Below are positions 1 to 7,761 of a stretch of DNA of 43,330 nt, one piece after another. The notes below the pieces were generated by a model, which searched no databases, was not told where the DNA came from, and worked only from the letters and a program-made list of their open reading frames with translations. Both the position numbers and the translations under genes were made by a program. Numbering within the stretch: position 1 is the first letter of the stretch; each line of letters opens with the position of its first letter. The DNA lies in the NCBI GenBank assembly GCA_036555325.1, contig DATBLQ010000086.1, forward strand, positions 1 to 43,330, in the 5' to 3' direction. This DNA comes from DATBLQ01 sp036555325. Its GTDB lineage: Bacteria; Pseudomonadota; Alphaproteobacteria; Rhizobiales; Aestuariivirgaceae.

Positions 1-388
1 CCGCAGGTCCGTCCTTTTTGGACAGCGCATCTGAAAACAAGGCCCCTGCGATCTTCAAACCCGTCTCCCTGCCGATCTGCTCGATCAGTCGCTTGTCGCT
101 GATGTTTTCGACGAACAGCGCCGAAGCCTTCTGCTGCCTGACCTGCTGAATAAGCTTTGCCACATCCTCCGGGGTAGGTTCATAGACATGGGCATCGCTG
201 TCCGGCCCCACGAGCGAGGTCACCGAAACGCGATCACCTCCGACCTGTGCAACGAAATCCGCCAGAATCGAAAAGCTTGCAACCACCTTGAGCTTTTCAG
301 CCGCCGCTGTTGGACCAGCCCACCCGAGGATGCAAATGACAAGATAACCGCTGACGAGATAAGTCCATCGTCGCATCATGTCTCTCAT
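1..388 (-). CDS. aztC: AztC/ZnuA-like zinc ABC transporter binding protein, partial, with apparent internal deletion
   Basis: Periplasmic metal-binding protein of the cluster A-I (ZnuA/AztC) family, which delivers zinc to the AztB permease. The reading frame begins at 388 with an ATGA overlap with the end of aztB and runs off the left edge after 129 residues. Residues 1–30 form a basic-start, hydrophobic signal peptide ending in an Ala-rich site. Residues 35–73 match the family N-terminus, including the zinc-ligand histidine region DSDAHVYEPTP (His67). Only about 20 residues later the protein reads FVENISDKRLIEQI…LFSDALSKKDGPA, which in relatives lies near the C-terminus. Roughly 165 residues normally found between these blocks, including two of the four zinc ligands, appear to be absent, yet the frame is kept. 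It may be a non-functional remnant or an assembly collapse. The family is certain from sequence; loss of function is inferred. Confidence 0.82.
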   Translation of the reverse strand, partial: MRDMMRRWTYLVSGYLVICILGWAGPTAAAEKLKVVASFSILADFVAQVGGDRVSVTSLVGPDSDAHVYEPTPEDVAKLIQQVRQQKASALFVENISDKRLIEQIGRETGLKIAGALFSDALSKKDGPA

Positions 389-1257
389 GCCGCCTTGTGC
401 CGGTGTGTCCTGAGGCGCATCCCGATGAGGCCGCGCCGACCTCCTGCCACCGACAACAAATAGATCCCGCCGGCCGTGAGAATGATCGCCGGGCCTGAGG
501 GTATTCCGAGGTGGTAGGACAAGAGCAGACCAATTATTGAGGCTGCTGCGCCGATTAAAACGGCGGTCACGCACATAGGCCCGATTCTCGATTGCCAGAA
601 TCGCGCCGCCGCGGCCGGAAGGATCATGAGACCGACGCAAAGCAGCGTTCCCAATGCCGCGAAACCGCCGACGAGATTAAGTACGACGAGGATCAGAAAT
701 GCGAAATGCACCGCCGGCCCCGCATTGCTGACACTGCGCAGAAATAGGGGATCGAGGCATTCTGCCATGAGCGCCCTCGAAATAACTGCCAGAGCTCCAA
801 GCGTCGCCGCGACGATTGTGCCGATGAGCAGCAATGCCTCGTTGTTCAGCGCGAGAACCGTGCCGAACAGGACATGCATGAGATCGACGCTTGACCCGCG
901 GATCGATACCAGCAACACGCCAAGCGCCAGGGAAATGAGATAAAACGCGGCGAGGCTTGCATCTTCGCGCTGCAGCGTGAGCCGCGACACCGCACCTGCC
1001 AATATCGCCACAATCAGGCCGGCGACCAGCCCTCCCAGCGTCATCGGAACGAGTTCAAGCCCGAACAGCAGGAATCCGGCCGCAGCACCCGGAAGAATTG
1101 CATGTGCCATGGCATCTCCTGCGAGGCTCATCCGCCGCAGCATCAGGAATACCCCCACCGGGCATGCCGAAAGCGACAGCATGAGCGATCCCAAAAGCGC
1201 ACGCTGCATGAACGAGTAGTCTGCAAACGGAGCAATCGTAAGCTCATAAAGGTTCAT
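385..1257 (-). CDS. aztB: Zinc ABC transporter permease AztB
   Basis: Inner-membrane permease of the ABC-3 family (ZnuB/AztB), which moves zinc or manganese handed over by the periplasmic binding protein. The 290-residue product has about eight hydrophobic segments and the family's early motif LRRMSLAGDAMAHAILPG, with its His and Asp, near residues 40–57. I chose the start at 1257 (MNLYELTIAPF) because it makes an ATGA overlap with the aztA stop; a 14-residue upstream extension in the same frame would lie inside aztA. Its own stop overlaps the aztC start in the same way, so the three genes look translationally coupled. The order ATPase–permease–binding protein and the zur gene just upstream support zinc as substrate; manganese is the main alternative. 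Confidence 0.9.
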   Translation of the reverse strand: MNLYELTIAPFADYSFMQRALLGSLMLSLSACPVGVFLMLRRMSLAGDAMAHAILPGAAAGFLLFGLELVPMTLGGLVAGLIVAILAGAVSRLTLQREDASLAAFYLISLALGVLLVSIRGSSVDLMHVLFGTVLALNNEALLLIGTIVAATLGALAVISRALMAECLDPLFLRSVSNAGPAVHFAFLILVVLNLVGGFAALGTLLCVGLMILPAAAARFWQSRIGPMCVTAVLIGAAASIIGLLLSYHLGIPSGPAIILTAGGIYLLSVAGGRRGLIGMRLRTHRHKAA

Positions 1258-1994
1258 GCCGCGACCTCGGGCTCGCACCATGGTGCATGGTCGTCCCACG
1301 CCTCGTGAAACTGCCGCGCTCTGAGCAGGTTGGATGGCATCAGCACATCGCTGGTCTTTCCCCAGGCAACCGGCCGCCGCGCCAAGAGCAACGTTTCGGG
1401 AAAATGATCCCGCACCAGTTCCAGATCGTGCAGGACGGCGAGAACCGTGCGCTTCTCCCCGTGCCAGCGGTTGATGAGCTCGATCAGGTCGTTCATTGTC
1501 CGCGTATCGATAGCGTTGAACGGCTCATCGAGCAGTATGAGATCGGCATTCTGCAGAAGCACCCGGGCGAACAATGTCCGCTGCAGTTGTCCGCCGGACA
1601 ATGTGTCGATCGGCCGGCTCTCGAACCCTTGCAGTCCCACCGCCGAAAGAGCCTTTTCGATATCGAGCTGGTCATTTCCGCTGAAGCGCCCCAGCATGCC
1701 GTGTTTCGGCCACAGCCCCAGCGCCACGAGGTCGAACACGCACGCTGGAAAATGCCTGTCGATCTCCGAATGCTGTGGCAGATAAGCCATCCGACATCCG
1801 CTGTGATGCTCGATTCCGCCGGCCATTGGCTTTATCACTCCGACGATTCCCTTGAGCAGAGTGGATTTGCCAGCCCCGTTCGGTCCCACGATGGCAGTGA
1901 GCGAGCCGTGCTTTAGCGATCCGGTGAGATGGTGCACCGCCGGATGATTGTCATAGCCGAGCGTAAGATCATCGAACTTGAGACACGCGCTCAT
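1254..1994 (-). CDS. aztA: Zinc ABC transporter ATPase AztA
   Basis: Cytoplasmic ATPase that powers the AztB permease. The product of about 246 residues carries Walker A GPNGAGKS at residues 37–44, a Q-loop near YLPQHSE, the signature LSGGQLQRTLFARVL and Walker B LILLDEPFNAID, followed by the switch histidine in VLHDLELV. Two adjacent ATG codons exist at 1997 and 1994. The ribosome-binding site GGAGGG abuts the first with no spacer, so the second is the more plausible start. The gene lies 12–15 bases after zur and overlaps aztB by four bases, giving a zur-aztABC operon that is probably zinc-repressed. The family and role are clear; the choice between zinc and manganese rests on context. Confidence 0.9.
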   Translation of the reverse strand: MSACLKFDDLTLGYDNHPAVHHLTGSLKHGSLTAIVGPNGAGKSTLLKGIVGVIKPMAGGIEHHSGCRMAYLPQHSEIDRHFPACVFDLVALGLWPKHGMLGRFSGNDQLDIEKALSAVGLQGFESRPIDTLSGGQLQRTLFARVLLQNADLILLDEPFNAIDTRTMNDLIELINRWHGEKRTVLAVLHDLELVRDHFPETLLLARRPVAWGKTSDVLMPSNLLRARQFHEAWDDHAPWCEPEVAA

Positions 1995-2009
1995 CATCCC
2001 TCCAAGGTC

Positions 2010-2396
2010 TCATGCCTTGCCGCGGCAATCGACGCACTGGCCCAGGACCTCCACCGACACTTCATCGATGGCAAAATCCTTGCCCGCTGCGCGGTGCGCG
2101 ATGGCGTCGAGTCGCCCGTCCTCGAATTCTTTCACCGTTCCGCAATCCCTGCAGATGACGAACCCCGGCTTATGTCCGTACTGATCTTCCCGGCAGGCGA
2201 CGAAAGCGTTAAGCGCCTCGATCCTGTGAACCGCGCCCATCGATGCCAGCCGGTCGAGCGAGCGGTAGACCTGCATCGGCGCGCGGATTCCGCTGTTTCT
2301 GACGCGCTCCAGAATGTCATAGGCCGATAACGGCTGCTCGCTTGCTCTCAGCGCGCTCAAGACCGCCCGGTCATAGGTTGACGTCTGTTTCGCCAT
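2010..2396 (-). CDS. zur: Fur-family zinc uptake regulator Zur
   Basis: DNA-binding repressor of the Fur superfamily that shuts off zinc import when zinc is plentiful. The 128-residue product has an N-terminal winged helix (about residues 8–62, including APMQVYRSLDRL as recognition region) and a C-terminal dimerisation and metal domain. Two CxxC pairs, Cys82/Cys85 and Cys121/Cys124, form the structural zinc site typical of Fur-family proteins. It is the first gene of the zur-aztABC unit and has a Zur-box-like palindrome just upstream of its start, so autoregulation is likely. A Fur or Mur role is possible in principle, but location with a ZnuABC-type transporter favours Zur. Confidence 0.88.
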   Translation of the reverse strand: MAKQTSTYDRAVLSALRASEQPLSAYDILERVRNSGIRAPMQVYRSLDRLASMGAVHRIEALNAFVACREDQYGHKPGFVICRDCGTVKEFEDGRLDAIAHRAAGKDFAIDEVSVEVLGQCVDCRGKA

Positions 2397-2418
2397 CCCA
2401 GCAGTCTAGTTGTTGTTT

Positions 2419-2433
2419 TGTTATAATGCAACA
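2419..2433. promoter_or_regulatory. Candidate Zur box upstream of zur-aztABC
   Basis: The 15-mer TGTTATAATGCAACA lies 23 bases upstream of the zur start. It matches 12 of 15 positions of the palindrome TGTTATAACATAACA, which I recall as the alphaproteobacterial Zur-type operator. Its AT-rich core stands out from the GC-rich surroundings. The position fits autoregulation of the operon. The consensus is from memory and no scan was run. Confidence 0.5.
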
Positions 2434-2459
2434 TCCTTTCTCGTCTGCAACCCGGCGGG

Positions 2460-3503
2460 CTAAAAGGTGCCGATTTCGATCCGCATGACCTGCTCGCGCA
2501 CCTCCCCGGGGTCGAGCCGCGCGCTGGGGAAATGCGAGATGTTCGGAGCATCGGGATAGATCTGGGGTTCCAACGCTATGCCTGAGAAAACTCGGTAGCT
2601 TGCGCCGCCCTTTCCCCCAAGACGCTCCGGAAAAGTGCCCGCCGTATAGATTTGCAAGCCCGGCTCGGTGGTGAGCACGCTGATCATTCGCCCCGTTGCT
2701 TCATGCAGCACTTTGGCGCAAGGCCTCAGCGTTCCATCGGCTCGATTGAGGCACCAATTGGCATCGAACCCGTCCGCGATGCCGATACGCCGCAAATCGG
2801 CGAAGCAATCCTTGAGCCGCTTGGGCGTCCTGAGATCAAACGGTGTTCCCTGAACCGGTTCGATTGTGCCTTTCGGCATGAGATCATCATCCAGGGGCGT
2901 GTACTGATCCGCATCGATTTCGATCAGGTGGTCTTCGATCGTTCCCTGATCGTGGCCCGCAAGATTGAAATAGGAATGATGCGCGAGATTGCACATTGTT
3001 GGCCTGTCGGTTTCCGACTGCATTGTGATGGTGAGGCTGTCATCGTCATCGAGACGGTATCTCGTTCTGGCCCTGACCGTGCCGGGGTAGCCTTCCTCTC
3101 CCTCGCCCGAGACATAGCCAAACGTTACCTCATTGCCTGACACGCTCTCAGGCGTCCACAGCCGCTGTTCGAATCCCTTGGCACCGCCATGCAGATGGTG
3201 TCCGCGCCAGTTCCTGGTGAGTTCATAGCTTCGTCCGTCGAGCACGAACCGTCCGTTGCGAATCCGGTTCACCACGCGTCCGCACGTGCCTCCCATCGCC
3301 AGAGGACTCGTGGCGTAGCTTTCAACGCTGTCGAAACCCAAAACCACATCGCCGAAGCGCCCATTGCGATCGGGAGTTTGAAGCTCAACAAGCCGCGCAC
3401 CGTAACTTATCACTCGCGCCTTGATGTCGTTGCGGTTGCTGAGAGTGAAAGCCTCCACCTGCTCCTCGCCAATCCTGCCGAACACCGACCGTTTTACGCT
3501 CAT
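2460..3503 (-). CDS. galM: Aldose 1-epimerase (mutarotase)
   Basis: Cytoplasmic enzyme interconverting alpha and beta anomers of aldoses such as glucose, galactose or xylose. The 347-residue length is normal for GalM. The substrate-binding and general-acid histidines lie in LAHHSYFNL (His175/His176), and the catalytic base glutamate is Glu312 in ALEPQ; GGTCGRVVNRI near residue 71 is the family's early motif. The gene is divergent from xylF, and mutarotases are often found beside pentose importers, so a role in feeding D-xylose or another aldose into metabolism is plausible. The ATG at 3503 has AAGGA about 11 bases upstream. Enzyme identity is confident; the physiological sugar is inferred. 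Confidence 0.92.
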   Translation of the reverse strand: MSVKRSVFGRIGEEQVEAFTLSNRNDIKARVISYGARLVELQTPDRNGRFGDVVLGFDSVESYATSPLAMGGTCGRVVNRIRNGRFVLDGRSYELTRNWRGHHLHGGAKGFEQRLWTPESVSGNEVTFGYVSGEGEEGYPGTVRARTRYRLDDDDSLTITMQSETDRPTMCNLAHHSYFNLAGHDQGTIEDHLIEIDADQYTPLDDDLMPKGTIEPVQGTPFDLRTPKRLKDCFADLRRIGIADGFDANWCLNRADGTLRPCAKVLHEATGRMISVLTTEPGLQIYTAGTFPERLGGKGGASYRVFSGIALEPQIYPDAPNISHFPSARLDPGEVREQVMRIEIGTF

Positions 3504-3544
3504 TGCATCAGTTTCCTTGTTATGGCTCTCATTCGTGGCTTTGA

Positions 3545-3572
3545 TTGACTTTGGTTCCCTCGCCGATAATAT
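3545..3572 (+). promoter_or_regulatory. Candidate sigma-70 promoter for xylFHG
   Basis: TTGACT (3545–3550), a 16-base spacer and TAATAT (3567–3572) sit in the divergent galM/xylF gap, 88 bases before the xylF start. The -35 is close to consensus and the -10 only moderate. No clear operator palindrome is visible beside it. Confidence 0.35.
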
Positions 3573-3659
3573 CTTTTCGCCAAACTCACCGATTGCCGCC
3601 TCTGCCAGCGGCGGCGGACAGCCAAAAGGTGAGACCTTGCTCTAGGGAGGTACCCAATC

Positions 3660-4703
3660 ATGAAATTGTCAACCGCACTCCTAGCGAGTGCCGTTCTTGC
3701 CGCGTCGGTCAGTTTCGAGGCGGGCCTTGTTGCCGCCAAGGACAAGACCGTCGGCGTATCTTGGTCCAATTTTCAGGAAGAACGCTGGAAGATAGATGAA
3801 GCCGCCATGAAGGCTGCAATCGAAGCCAACGGCGACAAATACGTGTCCGCCGACGCCCAGAGTTCGGCCCAGAAGCAGTTGGCCGACATAGAAGCACTGA
3901 TAGCGCAGGGTGCCAATGCCCTCATCGTGCTGGCACAGGATGCCAGCGCAGTCGGTCCGGGCGTCGCCGCCGCCGCCGCCGAAAAGATTCCCGTGGTCGC
4001 CTACGATCGGCTGATCGAAGACCCCAGCATCTTCTATCTCACCTTTGACAATGTCGAGGTCGGACGCATGGAGGCGAAGGGCGTCTTCGACGTTCAGCCG
4101 AAAGGCAATTATGTTTTCATCAAGGGATCATCCGCCGACCCGAATGCCGATTTCGTGCATGGTGGTCAGATGGAAGTTCTCAAGGCCGCGATTGACAAGG
4201 GCGACATAAAGGTCGTTGGCGAAGCCTATACCGACGGCTGGCTCCCGGAGAATGCTCAGAAAAACATGGAGCAGATACTTACGCAGAATAACAATCAGGT
4301 GGACGCCGTCGTTGCCTCCAACGACGGCACGGCGGGCGGTGTCGTTGCGGCCTTGACGGCGCAGGGCATGGCGGGAATCCCCGTATCGGGCCAGGATGGT
4401 GATATTGCCGCCCTGAACCGGATCGCCCTTGGCACACAGACGGTGTCGGTGTGGAAGGATGCGCGCGAGCTTGGCAAGGCCGGCGGCAATATCGCGTCCG
4501 CCCTCGCCGGAGGCACGCCGCTCGATCAGATCGAGGGCGCCAAGAAATTCAAGACGCCTGGCGGCAACGAGGTCAATTCCATCCTGCTCGCACCGGTGCC
4601 GATCACCAAGGACAACCTGAACATCGTGCTCGAGGCCGGGTGGATCTCCAAGGACAAGCTATGCCAGGGAGCCGACCCGGCGAAGACCCCGGTGTGCCAG
4701 TAG
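3660..4703 (+). CDS. xylF: D-xylose-type ABC transporter substrate-binding protein
   Basis: Periplasmic sugar-binding protein of the type I (RbsB-like) fold, XylF branch. The 347-residue precursor has a signal peptide of about 26 residues (MKLSTALLASAVLAASVSF onward). It keeps many XylF hallmarks: ERWKIDEAAM near the N-terminus (xylose-contacting Arg), VVAYDRLI, DNVEVGRMEA, YTDGWLPENAQKNMEQIL, DAVVASNDGTAGG and SGQDGDIAALNRIALGTQT. A strong ribosome-binding site AGGGAGG lies nine bases upstream. It is the first gene of xylF–xylH–xylG and is followed by a stable hairpin, a common way to keep the binding protein in excess over the membrane parts. The family is clear; D-xylose is inferred from similarity. 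Confidence 0.9.
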   Translation: MKLSTALLASAVLAASVSFEAGLVAAKDKTVGVSWSNFQEERWKIDEAAMKAAIEANGDKYVSADAQSSAQKQLADIEALIAQGANALIVLAQDASAVGPGVAAAAAEKIPVVAYDRLIEDPSIFYLTFDNVEVGRMEAKGVFDVQPKGNYVFIKGSSADPNADFVHGGQMEVLKAAIDKGDIKVVGEAYTDGWLPENAQKNMEQILTQNNNQVDAVVASNDGTAGGVVAALTAQGMAGIPVSGQDGDIAALNRIALGTQTVSVWKDARELGKAGGNIASALAGGTPLDQIEGAKKFKTPGGNEVNSILLAPVPITKDNLNIVLEAGWISKDKLCQGADPAKTPVCQ

Positions 4704-4723
4704 TCTTGGTCCTAATCGAAGCT

Positions 4724-4770
4724 GCGAGGCGGGAACCTGGAAGTTCCTGCCTCGCAATCTTCTTTGTTTC
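4724..4770 (+). terminator. Hairpin with T-rich tail between xylF and xylH
   Basis: GCGAGGCGGGAAC (4724–4736) pairs with GTTCCTGCCTCGC (4743–4755) across a six-base loop, with a single G·T wobble. It is followed by a pyrimidine-rich tract, ATCTTCTTTGTTTCC. It resembles an intrinsic terminator or a 3'-stabilising structure that would leave xylF mRNA more abundant than xylHG. Confidence 0.65.
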
Positions 4771-4786
4771 CATGGCCTGAAACCCG

Positions 4787-6088
4787 ATGACCGCCATCAA
4801 CACCGAAGTTCGATCGTTCGAGCGCTCGATTGGAGGGTTCTTCAATCTTCTCGAGGTCGATGTTCGCATGGTGAGCATGGTCCTGGTCCTCGCACTGATT
4901 TGGATCGGTTTCCAGATCATGACCGGCGGCAATTTCATTACTCCCAGAAACCTCTGGAATCTCGCCGTTCAGACGAGCGTCGTCGGCATCATGGCCACCG
5001 GCATGGTGTTCATGCTCATCATGCGCAACGTGGATCTTTCCATCGGTTCGATTCTCGGTTTCTCGGGCATGCTTATGGCGATCATCCAGGTCGAGTGGCT
5101 TCCCCCATATCTGGGGCTTGGCCATCCGCTTCTTTGGATCGCTGCTGTTCTTCTCGGCATCATCGCGGCCACCCTTATTGGCATGTTTCAGGGCGTCATC
5201 TGCGCCTATGGCGCGGTGCCATCTTTCATTGTCACCCTTGGCGGTCTGCTCGTTTTCCGCGGCGCCGCCTGGTGGGTTGCGTCCGGCAGAACGGTCGCCC
5301 CGATGGATGAGACGTTCCAGATGATCGGCGGCGGCATCACGGGCTCGATCGGAGCCGCAGCGAGCTGGATATTCGCCGCGGTCGTGGCCGTGCTGATTAC
5401 GATCAATGCCTATCGCGCCCGCCTGCGCCGCAAGCACTTTGGCTTTCCCTTGAAACCGCTCTGGGCTGAATTCCTCGTCACCGGCATTGCCGTCGCCGCC
5501 ATCATCGGTTTCGTCGCTGTCATGAACGCCTATCCTCTCCCGGTAACCGTGGCCGAAGATATCTGGAAGGAGCGCGGCGTCGAGCTGGCCGAAGGCTCAC
5601 CCGTGCCGCCCATTGCGCGGGGCATTCCTATTCCTGTTCTCATCATGCTCGCGGTGGCGGCGGCCATGGCGTTTCTCGCCAGGCGCACCCGCTTCGGCAG
5701 GCATGTCTACGCGATCGGCGGCAATCCCGAGGCCGCCAAGCTCGGCGGCATTCACGTGAAGCGCATGACGGTCGCCACCTTTGCGCTCATGGGCCTCGTC
5801 ACCGGCATCGCTGCGGCAATTGCGACTGCTCGTCTCAATGCCGGGGCCAATGCCACCGGTACCCTTGCCGAGCTCACGACGATCGCCGCCGCGGTCATCG
5901 GGGGCACTTCTCTTGGCGGCGGCGTGGGAACCGTGGTTGGCGCCCTGCTCGGTGCCCTGGTCATGCAGTCTTTGAGTTCCGGCATGGTGCTCGTCGGCAT
6001 CGACACCCCCATGCAGAATATCGTCATTGGAGTGGTATTGGTGACCGCTGTTTGGCTCGATACCATGTATCAGAAGCTGAAGAGATGA
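4787..6088 (+). CDS. xylH: Xylose-type ABC transporter permease
   Basis: Inner-membrane permease of the BPD_transp_2 family (XylH/RbsC), forming the sugar channel. The 433-residue product is long because, as in XylH, it carries an insertion between the first and second halves (about residues 200–280) relative to RbsC. Visible family motifs are GMVFMLIMRNVDLSIGSILG near residue 70, VPSFIVTLGGLLVFRGAAW near 143, and the EAA-like loop YAIGGNPEAAKLGGIHVKR near 306. Around ten hydrophobic segments are present. It follows xylF after the hairpin and is four bases from xylG. The ribosome-binding site is weak, consistent with lower expression than xylF. Confidence 0.9.
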   Translation: MTAINTEVRSFERSIGGFFNLLEVDVRMVSMVLVLALIWIGFQIMTGGNFITPRNLWNLAVQTSVVGIMATGMVFMLIMRNVDLSIGSILGFSGMLMAIIQVEWLPPYLGLGHPLLWIAAVLLGIIAATLIGMFQGVICAYGAVPSFIVTLGGLLVFRGAAWWVASGRTVAPMDETFQMIGGGITGSIGAAASWIFAAVVAVLITINAYRARLRRKHFGFPLKPLWAEFLVTGIAVAAIIGFVAVMNAYPLPVTVAEDIWKERGVELAEGSPVPPIARGIPIPVLIMLAVAAAMAFLARRTRFGRHVYAIGGNPEAAKLGGIHVKRMTVATFALMGLVTGIAAAIATARLNAGANATGTLAELTTIAAAVIGGTSLGGGVGTVVGALLGALVMQSLSSGMVLVGIDTPMQNIVIGVVLVTAVWLDTMYQKLKR

Positions 6089-6092
6089 CAGC

Positions 6093-6899
6093 ATGACGCA
6101 ACATGCATCCTCGCTCGAATTGAACAGGGCGGATCACGGAGCTCCTCCTCTGGTCGAGATGCGCGATATGCACATCTCCTTCGGCGGCATCAAAGCCGTC
6201 GATGGTGTAACGATCGACCTCCATGCTGGGGAAGTCGTGGGACTCCTCGGCCATAATGGAGCCGGCAAGTCGACGCTTATCAAGATGCTCTCGGGTGCCT
6301 ATCGCGCCGACGCCGGCGAAATTTTCATCAACGGCGAAAAGGTCAACATCACTCATCCGAAAGACGCAAAGGACCAGGGCATTGAAACGATCTATCAAAC
6401 CCTGGCATTGGCCGACAATCTCGACGCGGCATCGAATCTGTTTCTCGGCCGCGAGCTCATCACTGCGCTCGGCACCCTTGATGATGGCGCGATGGAATCG
6501 CAGACCCGCAAGGTAATGCATCGCTTAAATCCCAATTTCCAGAAGTTCGCCGCGCCCGTCGCCGCCCTTTCGGGCGGGCAGCGTCAGTCGGTCGCCATTG
6601 CGCGCGCCATCCACTTCAACGCCCGCATTCTCATCATGGACGAACCAACCGCTTCGCTGGGTCCCCAGGAAACCCGCCAGGTCGGCGATCTCATCCGTCA
6701 GCTCAAGTCGGAAGGGATCGGCATCTTTCTCATCAGCCACGATATTCATGACGTCTTCGATTTGTCCGACCGCTTGAGCGTGATGAAGAACGGCAAGCTC
6801 GTCGGTACCGTCAGCACAAGGGATGTAACCAAGGACGATGTCCTCGGCATGATTATTCTCGGAAAGATGCCCTCCGAGGAACGCATGACCACCCATTAG
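6093..6899 (+). CDS. xylG: Xylose-type ABC transporter ATPase, single nucleotide-binding domain
   Basis: Cytoplasmic ATPase of the xylose importer. The 268-residue product has one ABC domain: Walker A GHNGAGKS near residues 53–60, Q-loop TIYQTLALADNLDA, signature LSGGQRQSVAIARAI, Walker B ILIMDEPTASLG and switch histidine ISHDIHDV. E. coli XylG is about twice as long with two fused ABC domains; single-domain versions are frequent in alphaproteobacteria and must act as homodimers. It starts four bases after xylH. The substrate follows from its partners. It ends 55 bases before the convergent iolB. Confidence 0.9.
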   Translation: MTQHASSLELNRADHGAPPLVEMRDMHISFGGIKAVDGVTIDLHAGEVVGLLGHNGAGKSTLIKMLSGAYRADAGEIFINGEKVNITHPKDAKDQGIETIYQTLALADNLDAASNLFLGRELITALGTLDDGAMESQTRKVMHRLNPNFQKFAAPVAALSGGQRQSVAIARAIHFNARILIMDEPTASLGPQETRQVGDLIRQLKSEGIGIFLISHDIHDVFDLSDRLSVMKNGKLVGTVSTRDVTKDDVLGMIILGKMPSEERMTTH

Positions 6900-6954
6900 G
6901 AGCTGACCATGCGCAGCAGATGTGCCCGTTCCCGTTGCTGGCTTGGCTGAAGAC

Positions 6955-7761
6955 TTATCCCTTGGTCAGGAGCCACTCGTGCTGTTTCTGGTTGTGAAAC
7001 TTCCAGGTCCGCATCGGCCCTGCCATCACGTTTAGGTAATAGAGGTCGTAACCATGCAGCGCCGCACAAGGGTGATAGCCCTTGGGCACGAGCGTGACGT
7101 CTCCGTCTTCCACCGTGATTGTCTCGTCGAGTGACCGGTCGTCGGTATATATGCGCTGGAAGGCGAAGCCCTGCTTGGGCTTGATCCGGTGGTAGTAAAT
7201 CTCTTCAAGCCGCGATTCGTGCGGGAGGTTATCCTCATCGTGCTTGTGCGGCGGATAGGATGAACTGTTGCCTCCGGGCGTGATCACCTCAACGACGAGG
7301 AGGCTCTCCGCCGGTTCCCACTCCGGCAGGATATTCGTTACGTAGCGCGTGTTTGATCCCTTGCCGCGCACCTCTTGCGAAACCCGATCCGGGCCTATGA
7401 GACGCGCAGGCAGTCCGCCTTGGCCGGGTGCCGTGCACACCGCGAGCTCCACGTCCGTTTCGGCAACGACCTTCCACTTGGAATGTGCCGGCGCATAGAC
7501 CGACCAGGGTTTTCCCTCGAACGGCCCAGGCCGTTCGCCCACCCGTCCCAGATTTGTTTGATCGACGCTCACCTGCCCGACGCCTGCGATGAAGACCAGG
7601 CAGACTTCCCGGTCGCCCAAATTTCCACCCGCCTCCTCGCCTCGCCGCAGCTTCAACAGATCAAAACCGACGTATGTCCATTGCGCCGACTTGGGCGTCA
7701 CATGCACGACGCGCCCGAAGTCCGAGGCCGGTTTCACCAACAGTGTCGAAATTGCGCTCAT
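6955..7761 (-). CDS. iolB: 5-deoxy-glucuronate isomerase
   Basis: Cupin-fold isomerase converting 5-deoxy-D-glucuronate to 5-dehydro-2-deoxy-D-gluconate (DKG) in myo-inositol catabolism. The 268-residue length matches IolB. The metal-binding cupin residues are visible in SSYPPHKHDEDN (two His), YYHRIKP with the upstream Glu of LEEIYY, and the late YHPCAALHGYDLYYLNVMAGP. The ATG overlaps the iolE stop (ATGA), so it is translationally coupled as the last gene of iolC–iolE–iolB. Its product is the direct substrate of the IolC kinase domain encoded by the first gene. Identity is confident. Confidence 0.95.
   Translation of the reverse strand: MSAISTLLVKPASDFGRVVHVTPKSAQWTYVGFDLLKLRRGEEAGGNLGDREVCLVFIAGVGQVSVDQTNLGRVGERPGPFEGKPWSVYAPAHSKWKVVAETDVELAVCTAPGQGGLPARLIGPDRVSQEVRGKGSNTRYVTNILPEWEPAESLLVVEVITPGGNSSSYPPHKHDEDNLPHESRLEEIYYHRIKPKQGFAFQRIYTDDRSLDETITVEDGDVTLVPKGYHPCAALHGYDLYYLNVMAGPMRTWKFHNQKQHEWLLTKG

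Noticed and set aside
6909..6950. A 13-codon open frame just after xylG with an AGGAG site before its ATG
   Set aside because: Too short, Cys/Arg-rich with no recognised pattern, and the ribosome-binding site overlaps the xylG stop; chance is the simplest explanation.
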